DNA from: Vibrio scophthalmi LMG 19158
GTDB lineage: Bacteria > Pseudomonadota > Gammaproteobacteria > Enterobacterales > Vibrionaceae
Direction: 5' to 3'
Length of the DNA: 64,000 bases
Assembly: GCF_000222585.1 (NCBI RefSeq)
Contig: NZ_AFWE01000180.1
Location: forward strand, 1-64,000
Made by a program: the position numbers and the translations under genes. Of the stretch, positions 12,319-24,269 are shown piece after piece; within the stretch, counting starts at the first letter, position 1; every line of letters starts with the position of its first letter. The notes under the pieces were generated by a model that searched no databases, had not been told where the DNA came from, and was given only the letters and a program-made list of their open reading frames with translations.

Positions 12319-13185
12319 TTAAACCGCTGCTGCGCCTGATACGATTTCAGACAGTTCTTGTGTAATCGCAGCCTGACGGGCTTTGTTGTACACAAGTTCT
12401 AAATCTTCAATCAGGTCACTCGCGTTATCCGTTGCAGCTTTCATCGCAATCATTCGAGCCGCTTGCTCACAAGCAAGGTTCTCGACGACACCCTGATAAA
12501 CCTGAGACTCTACGTAACGCACTAGAAGTGTGTCTAATAGAGGCTTTGGTTCAGGCTCATAGATGTAGTCCCATGAGTGCTCACGCTGCATCTCTTCGCT
12601 GTCCGATTTAGGCAAAGGTAGCAATTGATCGATCGTTGGTTGCTGAATCATGGTGTTCACAAACTTGTTGTAAACCACATACAGGCGATCCAGTTCACCT
12701 TCATCGTATTTCTTAAGCATAACGCTAACAGAACCGATAAGGTCTTCAAGACTTGGGCTATCGCCCAAACCAGAAACCTGAGCAGCCACTTTCGCGCCGC
12801 TACTCTTGAAGAAAGCCGTTGCTTTCGAACCGACAACAGCCAGTTCTACTTCAGCACCTTGCTCTTTCCAAGTTTGCATGTCTGTTAGGGCTTTTTTGAA
12901 CACGTTAATGTTCAAACCACCACACAGACCACGGTCTGTCGAAACGATGATGTAACCAACACGCTTGGCTTCACGCTCTTCTAGGTACGGATGACGGTAC
13001 TCTAGATTTGCATTAGCCACATGACCGATCACTTTACGCATTGTTTCAGCATATGGACGAGATGCTTCCATTGCGTCTTGAGAACGACGCATTTTTGAAG
13101 CGGCTACCATTTCCATAGCTTTCGTAATTTTCTGCGTGCTTTTAACACTACCGATTTTATTACGTATCTCTTTTGCGCCGGCCAT
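12319..13185 (-). CDS. atpG: ATP synthase F1 gamma subunit
   Basis: 288 residues; the rotating central shaft. Long N- and C-terminal helices ([50 protein letters not shown]...) form the coiled coil inside the alpha3beta3 ring, around a Rossmann-like middle domain ([12 protein letters not shown]). The C-terminal signature [14 protein letters not shown] is conserved. Confidence 0.98.
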   Translation of the reverse strand: MAGAKEIRNKIGSVKSTQKITKAMEMVAASKMRRSQDAMEASRPYAETMRKVIGHVANANLEYRHPYLEEREAKRVGYIIVSTDRGLCGGLNINVFKKALTDMQTWKEQGAEVELAVVGSKATAFFKSSGAKVAAQVSGLGDSPSLEDLIGSVSVMLKKYDEGELDRLYVVYNKFVNTMIQQPTIDQLLPLPKSDSEEMQREHSWDYIYEPEPKPLLDTLLVRYVESQVYQGVVENLACEQAARMIAMKAATDNASDLIEDLELVYNKARQAAITQELSEIVSGAAAV

Positions 13186-13227
13186 CGTTACTCTCCATTA
13201 GTTGGTGGCATTACTGCCACCGACCTA

Positions 13228-14769
13228 TTACCAAGTTTGGGTTGCTTTGAAGTCGTCAGTCAGTGTTTTCAACTGAGCTTCAACTTCATCGTTGTAAGCA
13301 CCCGTCTTGTCGATCTCAGCTGCAAATTCAGCGTATTGACTGCGAGCATACGATAGTAGAGCAGCTTCAAAATCGAGCAGTTTGTTGATTTCAACATCTG
13401 CCAAGTAGCCACGCTCTGCCGCAAAGATAACTAGCGCTTGGTCAAATACAGACATAGGAGCATATTGTTTCTGCTTCATTAGCTCTGTAACTTTTTGACC
13501 ATGGTCTAGCTGCTTCTTCGTTGCGTCATCAAGATCAGACGAGAACTGTGCGAATGCCGCTAGTTCACGATACTGAGCTAGTGCTGTACGGATACCGCCA
13601 GATAGCTTCTTGATGATTTTCGTTTGCGCTGAACCACCTACACGAGATACTGAGATACCTGGGTCAACTGCTGGACGTACGCCCGCGTTGAATAGCTCAG
13701 TTTGTAGGAAGATCTGACCATCGGTAATCGAGATTACGTTAGTCGGTACGAATGCTGAAACGTCACCAGCTTGAGTTTCGATGATAGGAAGCGCAGTCAA
13801 AGAACCGGTCTTACCTTTCACTTCACCATTAGTGAAACGCTCTACATACTCTTCGTTTACACGAGCTGCACGCTCAAGTAGACGCGAGTGAAGGTAGAAA
13901 ACGTCACCAGGGAATGCCTCACGGCCAGGTGGTCGTTTTAGTAGTAGAGAGATCTGACGGTAAGCAACAGCTTGTTTAGATAGATCATCGTAAACAATCA
14001 GTGCGTCTTCGCCGCGATCACGGAAGTATTCACCCATCGCACAACCTGCGTATGGCGCTAGGTATTGTAGCGCAGCAGATTCAGAAGCCGATGCCACAAC
14101 CACGATAGTGTTTGCTAGTGCGCCGTGCTCTTCTAGTTTGCGAACCACGTTAGCGATAGTCGATGCTTTCTGACCGATAGCTACGTAGATTGAGAAAATA
14201 CCAGAGTTTTTCTGGTTGATGATTGCATCGATCGCCATCGCTGTTTTACCAGTTTGACGGTCACCGATAACAAGTTCACGCTGACCACGACCGATTGGGA
14301 TCATTGAGTCAACTGACTTGTAACCAGTTTGCACAGGTTGATCTACCGATTTACGGTCGATTACGCCTGGTGCAATCACTTCTACAGGTGAAGTTAGTTT
14401 CGCTTCGATTGGACCTTTACCATCGATAGGTTCACCTAGTGTGTTCACTACGCGACCTAGCAATTCTGGACCAACTGGCACTTCAAGAATGCGGCCAGTA
14501 CCTGTAACTTTCATGCCTTCCTTAAGGTCAGCAAATGGGCCCATTACAACCGCACCAACCGAGTCACGCTCAAGGTTAAGTGCTAGTGCATAACGGCCAC
14601 CCGGTAATTCAATCATTTCACCTTGCATCACGTCCGCTAGGCCGTGAATGCGGATGATACCATCGCTTACCGATACGATAGTACCTTCGTTGCGAGCTTC
14701 ACTAACAACTTCGAAAGATTCGATACGTTGTTTGATTAGATCGCTAATTTCAGTGGAATTAAGTTGCAT
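13228..14769 (-). CDS. atpA: ATP synthase F1 alpha subunit
   Basis: 513 residues; the non-catalytic nucleotide-binding subunit. Walker A is [13 protein letters not shown], with [17 protein letters not shown] and [17 protein letters not shown] following. An upstream ATG at 14799 would add 10 residues but overlaps atpH. The ATG at 14769 (MQLNSTEIS) has GGAG just upstream and gives the standard 513-residue protein, so I use it. Confidence 0.98.
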   Translation of the reverse strand: MQLNSTEISDLIKQRIESFEVVSEARNEGTIVSVSDGIIRIHGLADVMQGEMIELPGGRYALALNLERDSVGAVVMGPFADLKEGMKVTGTGRILEVPVGPELLGRVVNTLGEPIDGKGPIEAKLTSPVEVIAPGVIDRKSVDQPVQTGYKSVDSMIPIGRGQRELVIGDRQTGKTAMAIDAIINQKNSGIFSIYVAIGQKASTIANVVRKLEEHGALANTIVVVASASESAALQYLAPYAGCAMGEYFRDRGEDALIVYDDLSKQAVAYRQISLLLKRPPGREAFPGDVFYLHSRLLERAARVNEEYVERFTNGEVKGKTGSLTALPIIETQAGDVSAFVPTNVISITDGQIFLQTELFNAGVRPAVDPGISVSRVGGSAQTKIIKKLSGGIRTALAQYRELAAFAQFSSDLDDATKKQLDHGQKVTELMKQKQYAPMSVFDQALVIFAAERGYLADVEINKLLDFEAALLSYARSQYAEFAAEIDKTGAYNDEVEAQLKTLTDDFKATQTW

Positions 14770-14782
14770 GCTCCAATCCCCA

Positions 14783-15316
14783 TTAAGACTGCAATGCATC
14801 GCTCAGGCGGTTCAAACGACCACGCGCTGAGTCATCGATGACTAGGTCTCCGGCTCGAATTATTACCCCACCAAGTAGGGCCTGATCTACACTGCAAGTC
14901 AGCTTCACTTTGCGCGCTAAACGCACTTCAAGTTTGCTGCTGATGTTTGCTAGCTGTTCACTTGAAAGTTCAAATGCTGAAATAACATCAACATCGATTT
15001 CTTTCTCATGTTCTTTCTTCAATGCGAAGAATTGCTCACTTACATCAGGAAGGGCCGTTAAACGACCATTCTCAGCCATTACCTGCAATAGGTTTTGACC
15101 GTGTGCATCAACTTGTTCACCGCAAACAGCAACAAATATTTCTGCCAATTTATCGGCAGACATAGAGCTGGTTAACAGCTCTTTTACTTGTTGGTTCTTG
15201 GCAACTTCAGCAGCAAAAGACAACATCTGACCCCATTGGTCTAGTTGATCTTTTTCCACTGCAAAGTCGAAAGCTGCTTTAGCATAGGGGCGTGCGATAG
15301 TAGTCAAATCAGACAT
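14783..15316 (-). CDS. atpH: ATP synthase F1 delta subunit
   Basis: 177 residues; the delta (OSCP-type) subunit tying F1 to the peripheral b-stalk. The N-terminal helical domain ([23 protein letters not shown]) and the C-terminal motif [22 protein letters not shown] are typical. It sits between atpF (14 bases) and atpA (13 bases). Confidence 0.97.
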   Translation of the reverse strand: MSDLTTIARPYAKAAFDFAVEKDQLDQWGQMLSFAAEVAKNQQVKELLTSSMSADKLAEIFVAVCGEQVDAHGQNLLQVMAENGRLTALPDVSEQFFALKKEHEKEIDVDVISAFELSSEQLANISSKLEVRLARKVKLTCSVDQALLGGVIIRAGDLVIDDSARGRLNRLSDALQS

Positions 15317-15330
15317 ATGCGCCCCCAGAC

Positions 15331-15801
15331 TTAAAGTTTTGCAGTAATGTTGTCGAGAATATCTTTTTGCGCATCGATATCGATAGAACGCTCAAGGATT
15401 TTCTCAGCACCAGCGACAGCCAGAGTCGCAACTTGTTTACGCAGGTCATCGCGCGCACGGTTGCGTTCAGCTTCAAGTTCCGCTTCAGCTTGATTAAGAA
15501 TGTTCTGGCGTTCTGCCTGAGCTTCTTCACGAGCTTCATCTAGAATTTGAGCTTTACGCTTGTTCGCTTGCTCAATGATCTCAGTTGCTGTGCGCTTCGC
15601 TTCTTTCAATTGATCAGAAGCGTTGGCTTGTGCTAGGTCCAAGTCTTTAGAAGCTCGTTCTGCCGCTTGTAGACCGTCAGCGATTTTTTTCTGACGTTCT
15701 TCAATCGCACTCATTAGTGGCGGCCATACATATTTCATGCAGAACCACACAAACAGTGCGAACGAGATTGCTTGACCTAGCAGAGTTGCGTTTATATTCA
15801 C
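15331..15801 (-). CDS. atpF: ATP synthase Fo b subunit
   Basis: 156 residues. A single N-terminal membrane span ([18 protein letters not shown]) is followed by a long charged alanine-rich helix (about residues 35-130) that dimerises as the peripheral stalk. The C-terminus ([11 protein letters not shown]) binds delta. The length equals E. coli AtpF (156). Confidence 0.97.
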   Translation of the reverse strand: MNINATLLGQAISFALFVWFCMKYVWPPLMSAIEERQKKIADGLQAAERASKDLDLAQANASDQLKEAKRTATEIIEQANKRKAQILDEAREEAQAERQNILNQAEAELEAERNRARDDLRKQVATLAVAGAEKILERSIDIDAQKDILDNITAKL

Positions 15802-15857
15802 AACAGCTACTCCCTTTTAAGAATCAACTACAAAAATACAATTAACAGAGTTGTTAA

Positions 15858-16142
<285 letters not shown>

Positions 16143-16172
16143 TTATGTGCCCAAATAAAAAGCTTAAAAAAA

Positions 16173-16988
<816 letters not shown>

Positions 16989-16993
16989 TCATC

Positions 16994-17383
16994 CTATTTA
17001 TTGTTGTTAATGAATAGCACTGGCGCACAGATATTAATACCTAGTGCCAGTAAATAGGTTAGTTTTAGGGGAACAAGTTCCACCTGTATATACATGTAGA
17101 CAAGAGAGAAGAGAGCTACTGTGATAAGGATTTTTAGCGCTTCACCTGTAAAAAAAGATGCTGCAACTTTCTTTGCTGCCCGCGCGCCGCTAAATGCAAA
17201 AGCACATAAAGCAAACACCGCATTAGCAATGACAAAAATGCCGCCGCCAATAAGTGCAGAAAGACCCCATTCAACATTCACAGTCGCAGCCATTCCCGCC
17301 GCCACTAATGTAACCGCGCCAAGCTGGATCATTAACAATTGCTTAGCAAGCTCTCGTCCTGGTCTAGCCAACGCAGCTACCAT
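16994..17383 (-). CDS. atpI: ATP synthase protein I
   Basis: 129 residues with four hydrophobic segments. As the first gene of the atp operon it matches AtpI in position and architecture; the family assists c-ring assembly and is not part of the final enzyme. The sequence has LLMIQLGAVTLVAAG, GLSALIGGGIFVIANAVF and a terminal NICAPVLFINN. It begins 64 bases downstream of a TATAAT promoter. Confidence 0.93.
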   Translation of the reverse strand: MVAALARPGRELAKQLLMIQLGAVTLVAAGMAATVNVEWGLSALIGGGIFVIANAVFALCAFAFSGARAAKKVAASFFTGEALKILITVALFSLVYMYIQVELVPLKLTYLLALGINICAPVLFINNNK

Positions 17384-17446
17384 GTATTCGTACCTCTAGT
17401 AAAATCCACAGCGAGACATCCTTAGACGCTGAGGAAATTTGCAAAA

Positions 17447-17474
17447 ATTATACGGTGAGTCGAACTGAATGCAA
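17447..17474 (-). promoter_or_regulatory. atp operon promoter
   Basis: On the minus strand TTGCAT (17469-17474), a 16-base spacer and a perfect TATAAT (17447-17452) precede atpI by 64 bases. No competing promoter of this quality is seen in the parB-atpI gap. Confidence 0.8.
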
Positions 17475-17549
17475 TGAAAACACAGCAAAAAGTTACAATT
17501 TTGTTTACAAACCGACAACTTTTACACAAAAATTCGTTTTTTGCATAAA

Positions 17550-17563
17550 TTGATTGAGATCAA
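17550..17563. promoter_or_regulatory. FNR-type box upstream of atpI
   Basis: TTGATTGAGATCAA is a perfect match to the FNR consensus TTGATnnnnATCAA. It lies about 115 bases upstream of the expected atp start and 10 bases downstream of the parB stop. FNR or a related CRP-family protein could bind here. The distance is unusual for direct activation. Confidence 0.5.
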
Positions 17564-17572
17564 TTATCTCAT

Positions 17573-18454
17573 CTAGCTCTCTAACTTGGCAATCAATTGT
17601 GCCAGCTTTTCGGGCTCTTCCACACTAATGGTGACTTTTGCTTTGCCGTTATTAGAACGGACAATCGACACTTTTGCACCCAGCATTTCACTCAATTTTT
17701 GTGACATATGTTGGGTTTCTTCGTCGTGTGACACGCTTTTTACTTCAACCTGAGGCTGTAGACACTTTTTCACTAACTGCTCGGTTTGGCGAACGGTCAG
17801 ATTTTTGTGCGCGACATGCTGAGCAATTTCAATCTGCTGAGCACCTTCTAAGGCCAATAGAGCTCTAGCATGCCCCATATCAAGCTGATTACCAGAGACT
17901 AAACTCTTTACATCATTTTCGAGCTGATTTAGACGTAATATGTTACTCACAGCAGCTCGAGATTTACCAATCACATCAGCGACTTGTTGATGTGTCAGTG
18001 AAAATTCATTTTGTAAGCGCTCTAATGCTTGCGCTTCTTCGATGACATTCAGATCTTCACGCTGAATATTTTCGATCAATGCCATCGCGATCGCAGCACG
18101 ATCCTCGACGCGTTTGATCAAACACGGTACTTGGCTAAGGCCGGCTTTTTTCGCCGCACGCCAACGTCTTTCACCGGCAATGATCTCATAACGGCCACCT
18201 TCCACCATACGAACCACTATTGGCTGGATAATGCCTTGTGACTCAATAGAGGCAGCCAACTCTTCTAACGCTTCTGGCTGTATATCTTTGCGTGGCTGAT
18301 ACACGCCTGGGCGTAAGCTGGTTACGCTAAGTTCCGTTAACTCACCATTGCTAGACAAAGCTTGGCTATTGATGGCTGTTTGCTGTCTTTCGCGCGCCAA
18401 TGAACTGGTCGAAAGAAGAGCATCAAGCCCTTTACCTAAACCACGTTTAGACAT
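17573..18454 (-). CDS. parB: Chromosome partitioning protein ParB
   Basis: 293 residues; a CTP-dependent DNA clamp that loads at parS sites and spreads to organise the origin. The N-terminal CTPase domain carries LRPGVYQPRKDI, GIIQPIVVR and the GERRWRAAKKAG box. The central helix-turn-helix is LTHQQVADVIGKSRAAVSNILRL, and the C-terminal dimerisation domain follows. It is directly downstream of parA (28 bases). Confidence 0.98.
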   Translation of the reverse strand: MSKRGLGKGLDALLSTSSLARERQQTAINSQALSSNGELTELSVTSLRPGVYQPRKDIQPEALEELAASIESQGIIQPIVVRMVEGGRYEIIAGERRWRAAKKAGLSQVPCLIKRVEDRAAIAMALIENIQREDLNVIEEAQALERLQNEFSLTHQQVADVIGKSRAAVSNILRLNQLENDVKSLVSGNQLDMGHARALLALEGAQQIEIAQHVAHKNLTVRQTEQLVKKCLQPQVEVKSVSHDEETQHMSQKLSEMLGAKVSIVRSNNGKAKVTISVEEPEKLAQLIAKLES

Positions 18455-18482
18455 GAGTTTACGTTCCTTAAATTATGATGAT

Positions 18483-19256
18483 TTATGCAGGTACTTCTTC
18501 GCGACGTAACATTTCGCCAGCCAGCGCTAAATAGGCTTTGGCTCCAGCAGAATATTTGTCGTAATACATCGCAGGCTTACCATGGCTTGGCGCTTCTGCG
18601 AGACGAACATTGCGAGGAATAACGGTGCGGTACACTTTGTCACCAAAGTGTTTTTTCAATTGATCAGATACTTCATTAGACAGTCTGTTACGAGGGTCAT
18701 ACATCGTTCGTAGTAGCCCTTCGATTTTGAGATTCTCATTTACAACAGCTGCGAGTTTACTAATGGTATCCATTAACGCGGTTAAACCCTCTAGTGCGAA
18801 GTACTCACACTGCATTGGCACTAGCACAGAATCTGCAGCCGCCATCGCATTGATTGTAAGAAGGTTTAGAGAAGGAGGACAATCGATAAAGATGAAATCA
18901 TAGTTATCGCGAACCGACGCAAGCGCTTGCTTTAGGCGAACTTCGCGCGCAAACACTTCCATCAATCGAATTTCAGCGGCCGTCACATCGCCATTTGCAG
19001 CGATAAGATCGTAGTGGCCAGACGTTTTCGTCACCACGACTTCTTCAAACGGCACATCTTCAACAAGCAACTCATAAGCAGTGGCGTCAACTTGATACTT
19101 ATCGACACCACTGGCCATAGTCGCGTTGCCTTGAGGGTCAAGATCGATAACCAATACCTTGCGCTTAGTCGCGGCCATAGATGCGGCTAAGTTTATACAA
19201 GTCGTTGTTTTTCCAACACCGCCTTTTTGGTTGGCAATGGCTACAATTTTTCCCAC
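18483..19256 (-). CDS. parA: Chromosome partitioning ATPase ParA
   Basis: 257 residues; a Walker-type ATPase that binds the nucleoid and moves ParB-parS complexes. The deviant Walker A is KGGVGKTTTCINLAAS (residues 10-25), with VIDLDPQGNATM and FIFIDCPPSLNLLT as switch and Walker B regions. It lies 14 bases after rsmG and before parB. Soj-type chromosomal ParA belongs here, next to the origin. Confidence 0.98.
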   Translation of the reverse strand: MGKIVAIANQKGGVGKTTTCINLAASMAATKRKVLVIDLDPQGNATMASGVDKYQVDATAYELLVEDVPFEEVVVTKTSGHYDLIAANGDVTAAEIRLMEVFAREVRLKQALASVRDNYDFIFIDCPPSLNLLTINAMAAADSVLVPMQCEYFALEGLTALMDTISKLAAVVNENLKIEGLLRTMYDPRNRLSNEVSDQLKKHFGDKVYRTVIPRNVRLAEAPSHGKPAMYYDKYSAGAKAYLALAGEMLRREEVPA

Positions 19257-19270
19257 GATCTACCTCGCTA

Positions 19271-19903
19271 TTATTCCTTGCGCGATAAGATTACTAGATG
19301 ACGCTCACCTTCCAATTGAGGAACTTGCAAAGCTTTGACATCGGTCACATAACACCACTCTGGGAGCTCTGAAATCTCATCCTGTGATAATTGGCCTTTC
19401 AATGCTAAAAAGCGACCGGTGTTTTCTTTCGGTAAATGATGACACCACTCAACCATATCTAACATTGAAGCAAAGGCTCGGCTTAGTACACCATCAAACT
19501 TCTCTTCAGGTAGATACTCTTCCACTCGACTTTGAATCGGCGTCACGTTTTCGATTTTTAACTCATGCACAACCTGCTTGATAAAGCGAATACGCTTACC
19601 CAAGCTATCCAATAAATGGAACTCTTTCTCTGGGCACATGATCGACAATGGAATACCAGGTAAACCAGGGCCGGTACCGACATCGATAAAGCGCTCACCT
19701 TCTAAATGAGTGCTGACAATGATGCTATCTAGAATATGTTTCACCAACATTTCTTCTGGATTGCGTACTGAAGTCAGGTTGTAGGCTTTATTCCACTTAT
19801 TGAGCATTTCAACGTAACCAATTAACTGGTCACGTTGATGATCCGTCACGGATAAATCTGTTTGATCAATTAATTGATCAAGCTTTTGGCGTAATAGCGA
19901 CAT
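19271..19903 (-). CDS. rsmG: 16S rRNA (guanine527-N7)-methyltransferase RsmG
   Basis: 210 residues; a SAM-dependent methyltransferase (GidB family). The SAM-binding motif is [17 protein letters not shown], preceded by [23 protein letters not shown]. The start codon overlaps the mnmG stop by one base (TAATG), so the two are translationally coupled. The order mnmG-rsmG-parA-parB is typical of Vibrio and Pseudomonas. Confidence 0.97.
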   Translation of the reverse strand: MSLLRQKLDQLIDQTDLSVTDHQRDQLIGYVEMLNKWNKAYNLTSVRNPEEMLVKHILDSIIVSTHLEGERFIDVGTGPGLPGIPLSIMCPEKEFHLLDSLGKRIRFIKQVVHELKIENVTPIQSRVEEYLPEEKFDGVLSRAFASMLDMVEWCHHLPKENTGRFLALKGQLSQDEISELPEWCYVTDVKALQVPQLEGERHLVILSRKE

Positions 19904-21798
19904 TAAGCTTCCTCGCCTTTTTTCAATAAGCCGTGTTTTTTTAGATGCACGAGCAAAATAGAGATCGCAGCTGGCGTGATACCGGAGATACGCGATGCAA
20001 TACCAATACTTTCTGGTTTGGCGTCGTTTAGCTTAAGCACCACTTCATTCGATAAACCTTTCACATCGCTGTATTCAAGATCAACGGGCAGTTTCGTGTT
20101 CTCATGACGAAGTGATTTCTCCACTTCTTCTTGTTGACGCTTAATGTAACCGTCGTATTTGACTTGAATTTCAACTTGCTCAGCCGCTTGCTGATCTTCC
20201 AGTGCTGGAGAAAATGCATCAAGCTGAGTCAATTGTGCATACGTCATTTCAGGACGACGCAAAAGATCTTCACCGCTAGCTTCACGCGCCATTGGCGTTT
20301 TCAGCACACTGTTTAGCGCATCAATACCGACAGAATTTGGATTCATCCACGTTTCTTTCAAACGTTGGCGCTCTGTCGTCATGTTCTCCACTTTCTCGTT
20401 GAAGCGTGCCCAACGAGCATCATCAATCAAGCCAAGTTCACGGGCTTTTTCCGTCAAACGTAGGTCGGCATTATCTTCACGCAGCAACAAACGGTATTCA
20501 GCACGTGAGGTAAACATGCGGTATGGTTCTTTGGTACCCATGGTCGACAAATCGTCAATCAATACGCCAACGTAAGCTTCATCACGGCGTGGACTCCAAC
20601 CTTCTTTGTCTTGACTGAAGAGACTCGCATTCAAACCGGCCATCAAACCTTGTGCCGCCGCTTCTTCGTAGCCGGTGGTACCGTTGATTTGACCAGCAAA
20701 GAATAAACCACTAATAAATTTGGTTTCGTAGGTATGTTTCAGATCGCGAGGATCAAAGAAATCATACTCAATTGCGTAACCTGGACGCACGATATGGGCG
20801 TTTTCAAAGCCTTTCATCGAACGAACAATTTGTACTTGAACATCAAACGGTAAGCTGGTGGAAATACCATTTGGATAGAGTTCGTGTGTGGTTAAACCTT
20901 CAGGTTCAATGAAAATTTGGTGACTGTTCTTATCCGCAAAACGCATCACTTTGTCTTCAATCGACGGACAGTAACGTGGGCCAATACCCTCAATCACACC
21001 AGCATACATCGGGCTGCGGTCAAGGTTGTTACGAATAACATCATGCGTACGCTCATTGGTATGAGTGATAAAACATGGAATCTGTCGTGGATGATGAGTA
21101 CGTGAACCCATAAACGAAAATACAGGCGTTGGGTTATCACCGTGTTGCGCTTCCAACACTGAGAAATCGACACTACGAGCATCGATACGTGGTGGAGTAC
21201 CGGTTTTTAGACGATCAACACGGAATGGCATTTCACGTAGACGATCGGCAAGAGCGATCGAAGGAGGATCGCCTGCGCGGCCACCTGCGCTGTTTTCCAT
21301 ACCGATATGGATCTTACCACCAAGGAAGGTGCCAACGGTCAATACAACAGCTTTAGCGCGGAATTTAAGGCCCATTTGGGTTACAACACCCATCACTTGA
21401 TCGTTTTCAACAATAAGATCATCGACTGATTGTTGGAACAAGGTGAGGTTTGGCGCATTTTCTAAAGCATCGCGAACGTACGCTTTGTACAACGCTCGAT
21501 CCGCTTGAGCGCGAGTAGCACGTACCGCTGGACCTTTTGATGCATTGAGAGTGCGAAATTGAATACCAGCATGATCAATGGCTTGTGCCATTAATCCGCC
21601 CATAGCATCGACTTCTTTGACAAGATGACCTTTACCAATACCACCAATGGCAGGGTTACAAGACATTTGCCCTAAAGTGTCAATGTTATGGGTGAGTAAG
21701 AGGGTTTTTTGCCCTGTACGCGCTGATGCGAGTGCGGCTTCCGTTCCTGCGTGACCGCCACCAACAACAATGACGTCAAAGTTTTCGTGATAAAGCAT
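19903..21798 (-). CDS. mnmG: tRNA uridine-5-carboxymethylaminomethyl modification enzyme MnmG
   Basis: 631 residues; the FAD/NADH-dependent partner of MnmE in making cmnm5U34 of tRNAs. The N-terminal dinucleotide-binding motif is [19 protein letters not shown], with GCGA-like conserved blocks [20 protein letters not shown] and [19 protein letters not shown]-terminal helical domains bind MnmE. It reads away from oriC, which lies immediately upstream of it; its partner mnmE is on the other side at 22790-24151. Confidence 0.98.
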   Translation of the reverse strand: MLYHENFDVIVVGGGHAGTEAALASARTGQKTLLLTHNIDTLGQMSCNPAIGGIGKGHLVKEVDAMGGLMAQAIDHAGIQFRTLNASKGPAVRATRAQADRALYKAYVRDALENAPNLTLFQQSVDDLIVENDQVMGVVTQMGLKFRAKAVVLTVGTFLGGKIHIGMENSAGGRAGDPPSIALADRLREMPFRVDRLKTGTPPRIDARSVDFSVLEAQHGDNPTPVFSFMGSRTHHPRQIPCFITHTNERTHDVIRNNLDRSPMYAGVIEGIGPRYCPSIEDKVMRFADKNSHQIFIEPEGLTTHELYPNGISTSLPFDVQVQIVRSMKGFENAHIVRPGYAIEYDFFDPRDLKHTYETKFISGLFFAGQINGTTGYEEAAAQGLMAGLNASLFSQDKEGWSPRRDEAYVGVLIDDLSTMGTKEPYRMFTSRAEYRLLLREDNADLRLTEKARELGLIDDARWARFNEKVENMTTERQRLKETWMNPNSVGIDALNSVLKTPMAREASGEDLLRRPEMTYAQLTQLDAFSPALEDQQAAEQVEIQVKYDGYIKRQQEEVEKSLRHENTKLPVDLEYSDVKGLSNEVVLKLNDAKPESIGIASRISGITPAAISILLVHLKKHGLLKKGEEA

Positions 21799-21909
21799 GA
21801 ACTGACCTCTGGTATTCAGATAATTCGGACAGATAAAAGAGCGATATTCTACCTGCTTTCGTGTAGAGAGAAAAAGGCTTTTGTGTTTTTTAAGTTTAGT
21901 GGGCGAAGT

Positions 21910-22165
21910 TAATATATATAAGATCTATATATATGATCTTTTATTAGATCTATTATTAGGATCGACGATCTCTGTGGATAAGTGAAAAATGATCAACAAG
22001 ATCATGGATCTTTTATGGATCATATCATGTGATCTTACTTTGATCATGATGAGGATTAGCTGGGATCAAAAAGGGTAGTTATACACAGGGGGTCGTGATG
22101 ATCAAAGTTGTTATTGGGATAACTATAGGTTAATCACCGGATAACGTACTAGTTATACACAGTCC
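21910..22165. other. oriC: Chromosomal replication origin oriC
   Basis: The AT-rich unwinding part has three consecutive GATC-initial 13-mers starting at 21922, 21935 and 21947 (GATCTATATATAT, GATCTTTTATTA, GATCTATTATTAG). DnaA boxes: TGTGGATAA at 21973-21981 (R1-like, minus strand), TTATACACA at 22079-22087 and 22153-22161 (plus), and a weak R3-like TTGGGATAA at 22114-22122. Thirteen GATC sites lie between 21922 and 22103, for Dam/SeqA control. The order of elements follows E. coli oriC, between mnmG and mioC. A CTATCCACA near-match at 22212-22220 lies just outside. Confidence 0.96.
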
Positions 22166-22223
22166 GTTCGGTTGTTTTTTGTTCGCTTGAATCGAACCAA
22201 GCTGTCTGTTTCTATCCACAGAC

Positions 22224-22254
22224 GTAAAAAAAGGCCAGCGAGAGCTGACCTTGT
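22224..22254 (-). terminator. mioC terminator facing oriC
   Basis: On the minus strand GGTCAGC TCTC GCTGGCC is followed by a run of seven T residues. It ends mioC transcription before it enters oriC. Confidence 0.88.
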
Positions 22255-22269
22255 TAAGCAAAATTGGAC

Positions 22270-22704
22270 CTATAACTGGTTAATATTGTCACTTAACCAA
22301 GCTTCAGCGGCGTCTTCTGGGACAGAATGAGCCAATATATCGATGGTAAAACAATCAGAAATGGCATTTGCGCCGATATCTAGCAGCAAATCATGAGCGT
22401 GTTTACCTGCCGCACAGAAGGTGTCATAGCTTGAATCTCCAATCGCTAATACTGCAAATTTCACCTCTGACATTTTAGGTGGTGTTGTCTGTAGCGCTTG
22501 AATAAAAGGGCGAATGTTGTCTGGGTAATCCCCAGCACCATGGGTTGAAGTGATGATCAACCAAGCGCCATCGTTCTTGATCTCATCCAAATTAGGTTGA
22601 TTATGGATCGTTGTTTCAAAGCCCTTTTCTATCAGCAGATCACTAAGATGATCACCGACATACTCTGCACCCCCTAAGGTGCTGCCAGTAATGATATGAA
22701 TCAT
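22270..22704 (-). CDS. mioC: FMN-binding flavodoxin-like protein MioC
   Basis: 144 residues of flavodoxin fold. The FMN phosphate loop is [13 protein letters not shown] (residues 6-18), and [11 protein letters not shown] and [11 protein letters not shown] form the flavin-ring loops. In E. coli it is reported to support biotin synthase in vitro and its transcription affects oriC. Its position beside oriC and reading toward it is conserved. A strong terminator separates the gene from oriC here. Confidence 0.95.
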   Translation of the reverse strand: MIHIITGSTLGGAEYVGDHLSDLLIEKGFETTIHNQPNLDEIKNDGAWLIITSTHGAGDYPDNIRPFIQALQTTPPKMSEVKFAVLAIGDSSYDTFCAAGKHAHDLLLDIGANAISDCFTIDILAHSVPEDAAEAWLSDNINQL

Positions 22705-22761
22705 TTGATTTCCTTATTACCAATGCTTCGTTAGGAAAAACGTTAGCGAGATTGAATTAAA

Positions 22762-22788
22762 AAACGCGCCTCAAGGGCGCGTTTTTGC
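22762..22788 (-). terminator. mnmE terminator
   Basis: AACGCGCC TCAA GGGCGCGTT forms a GC-rich stem with A/T runs on both sides, immediately after the mnmE stop codon on the minus strand. Confidence 0.9.
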
Positions 22789-22789
22789 A

Positions 22790-24151
22790 TTATTTACCGA
22801 TACAGAATGAAGAGAAGATGCGTCCAAGTAAGTCGTCTGAGCTAAACTCACCGGTGATTTCATTTAGGTGTTGCTGAGCAATACGTAGCTCCTCAGCCAA
22901 AATCTCTCCAGCCATATAGCCTTCAAGCTGCTGTTGACCAATATCGAGATGATCTGCTGCTTTCTCTAGTGCCTCTAAATGGCGACGACGTGCCATAAAG
23001 CCGCCTTCGTGGCCGCCAGCAAAGCCCATACACTCTTTTAGGTGATTACGCAGTGCATCGACCCCTTGGCCAGTCTTAGCCGATAAACGGATTAATGTTG
23101 GAGAATTAACATGGCAAATACCAAGATCTTCACCTGTTTGATCCGCTTTGTTGCGAATAACCGTCATACCGATGTTATCTGGTAAACGATCAACAAAATC
23201 AGGCCAAATTTCTTTTGGATCGGTGGCATCAGTGGTGGTGCCATCAACCATAAATAATACGCGATCGGCTTGTTTTATTTCATCCCAAGCGCGTTCGATA
23301 CCAATTTTTTCAACTTCGTCGGATGCTTCACGAAGGCCAGCGGTATCAATAATGTGCAGTGGCATGCCATCAATATGGATATGTTCACGTAAAACATCAC
23401 GTGTTGTGCCGGCAATATCGGTCACAATGGCTGACTCTTTACCTGACAATGCATTCAATAGACTGGATTTACCCGCATTCGGGCGTCCAGCGATCACCAC
23501 TTTCATCCCTTCGCGCATAATCGAACCTTGGTTGGCTTCTTTGCGCACCGCTGCCAAATTATCAATGATGGCTTGTAAATCCGCAGAGACTTTACCATCG
23601 GCCAAGAAATCAATTTCTTCTTCTGGAAAATCAATCGCCGCTTCAACATAGATACGCAGATAGATAAGAGAATCGACCAAGGTATTAATACGTTGTGAGA
23701 AAGCGCCTTGCAGTGATTGCAGCGCGGATTTCGCCGCTTCTTCTGAGCTGGCATCAATAAGGTCTGCAATCGCTTCTGCTTGCGCCAAATCCAACTTATC
23801 GTTCAGGAAAGCGCGCTCTGAGAATTCGCCAGGACGTGCGGTACGGATGCCGTCAATTTTTAGAATGCGTTTAATCAGCATATCCATGACTACGGGACCA
23901 CCGTGGCCTTGCAGCTCTAAAACATCTTCACCAGTAAAGGAGTGAGGGTTAGGGAAGAAGAGTGCAATGCCTTGATCGAGTTGTTTGCCTGCTTCGTCGC
24001 AAAATGGCAGGTATTCCGCGTAACGAGGGCGTAGCGCCTTGCCTGCCACTTCAAGTGCCACTTTCTCAGCTAAAGGGCCTGAGACGCGAATAATACCGAC
24101 ACCGCCACGACCCGGTGCGGTAGCTTGAGCGACAATGGTATCTGTAGTCAT
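22790..24151 (-). CDS. mnmE: tRNA uridine-5-carboxymethylaminomethyl modification GTPase MnmE
   Basis: 453 residues; works with MnmG on tRNA wobble uridine. The N-terminal tetrahydrofolate-binding domain carries [20 protein letters not shown] and [18 protein letters not shown]. The embedded G domain has P-loop [14 protein letters not shown], switch [17 protein letters not shown] and NKAD. The C-terminal catalytic motif FCIGK is intact. Followed by its own terminator. Confidence 0.98.
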   Translation of the reverse strand: MTTDTIVAQATAPGRGGVGIIRVSGPLAEKVALEVAGKALRPRYAEYLPFCDEAGKQLDQGIALFFPNPHSFTGEDVLELQGHGGPVVMDMLIKRILKIDGIRTARPGEFSERAFLNDKLDLAQAEAIADLIDASSEEAAKSALQSLQGAFSQRINTLVDSLIYLRIYVEAAIDFPEEEIDFLADGKVSADLQAIIDNLAAVRKEANQGSIMREGMKVVIAGRPNAGKSSLLNALSGKESAIVTDIAGTTRDVLREHIHIDGMPLHIIDTAGLREASDEVEKIGIERAWDEIKQADRVLFMVDGTTTDATDPKEIWPDFVDRLPDNIGMTVIRNKADQTGEDLGICHVNSPTLIRLSAKTGQGVDALRNHLKECMGFAGGHEGGFMARRRHLEALEKAADHLDIGQQQLEGYMAGEILAEELRIAQQHLNEITGEFSSDDLLGRIFSSFCIGK

Positions 24152-24225
24152 AAAGAGTGCCTGTGATTGAATGTGCCGTATTGGCGCGATAAAAACATAA
24201 TTAGCTGAATTGTAATCAGCTCAAA

Positions 24226-24256
24226 TAAAAAAGGCGACCTTTTGGCCGCCTTTGTC
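24226..24256 (-). terminator. yidC terminator
   Basis: CAAAGGCGGCC AAAA GGTCGCCTTTTTT on the minus strand: an imperfect GC stem plus T-run, 14 bases after the yidC stop. Confidence 0.85.
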
Positions 24257-24269
24257 TTTGATTTATTGC

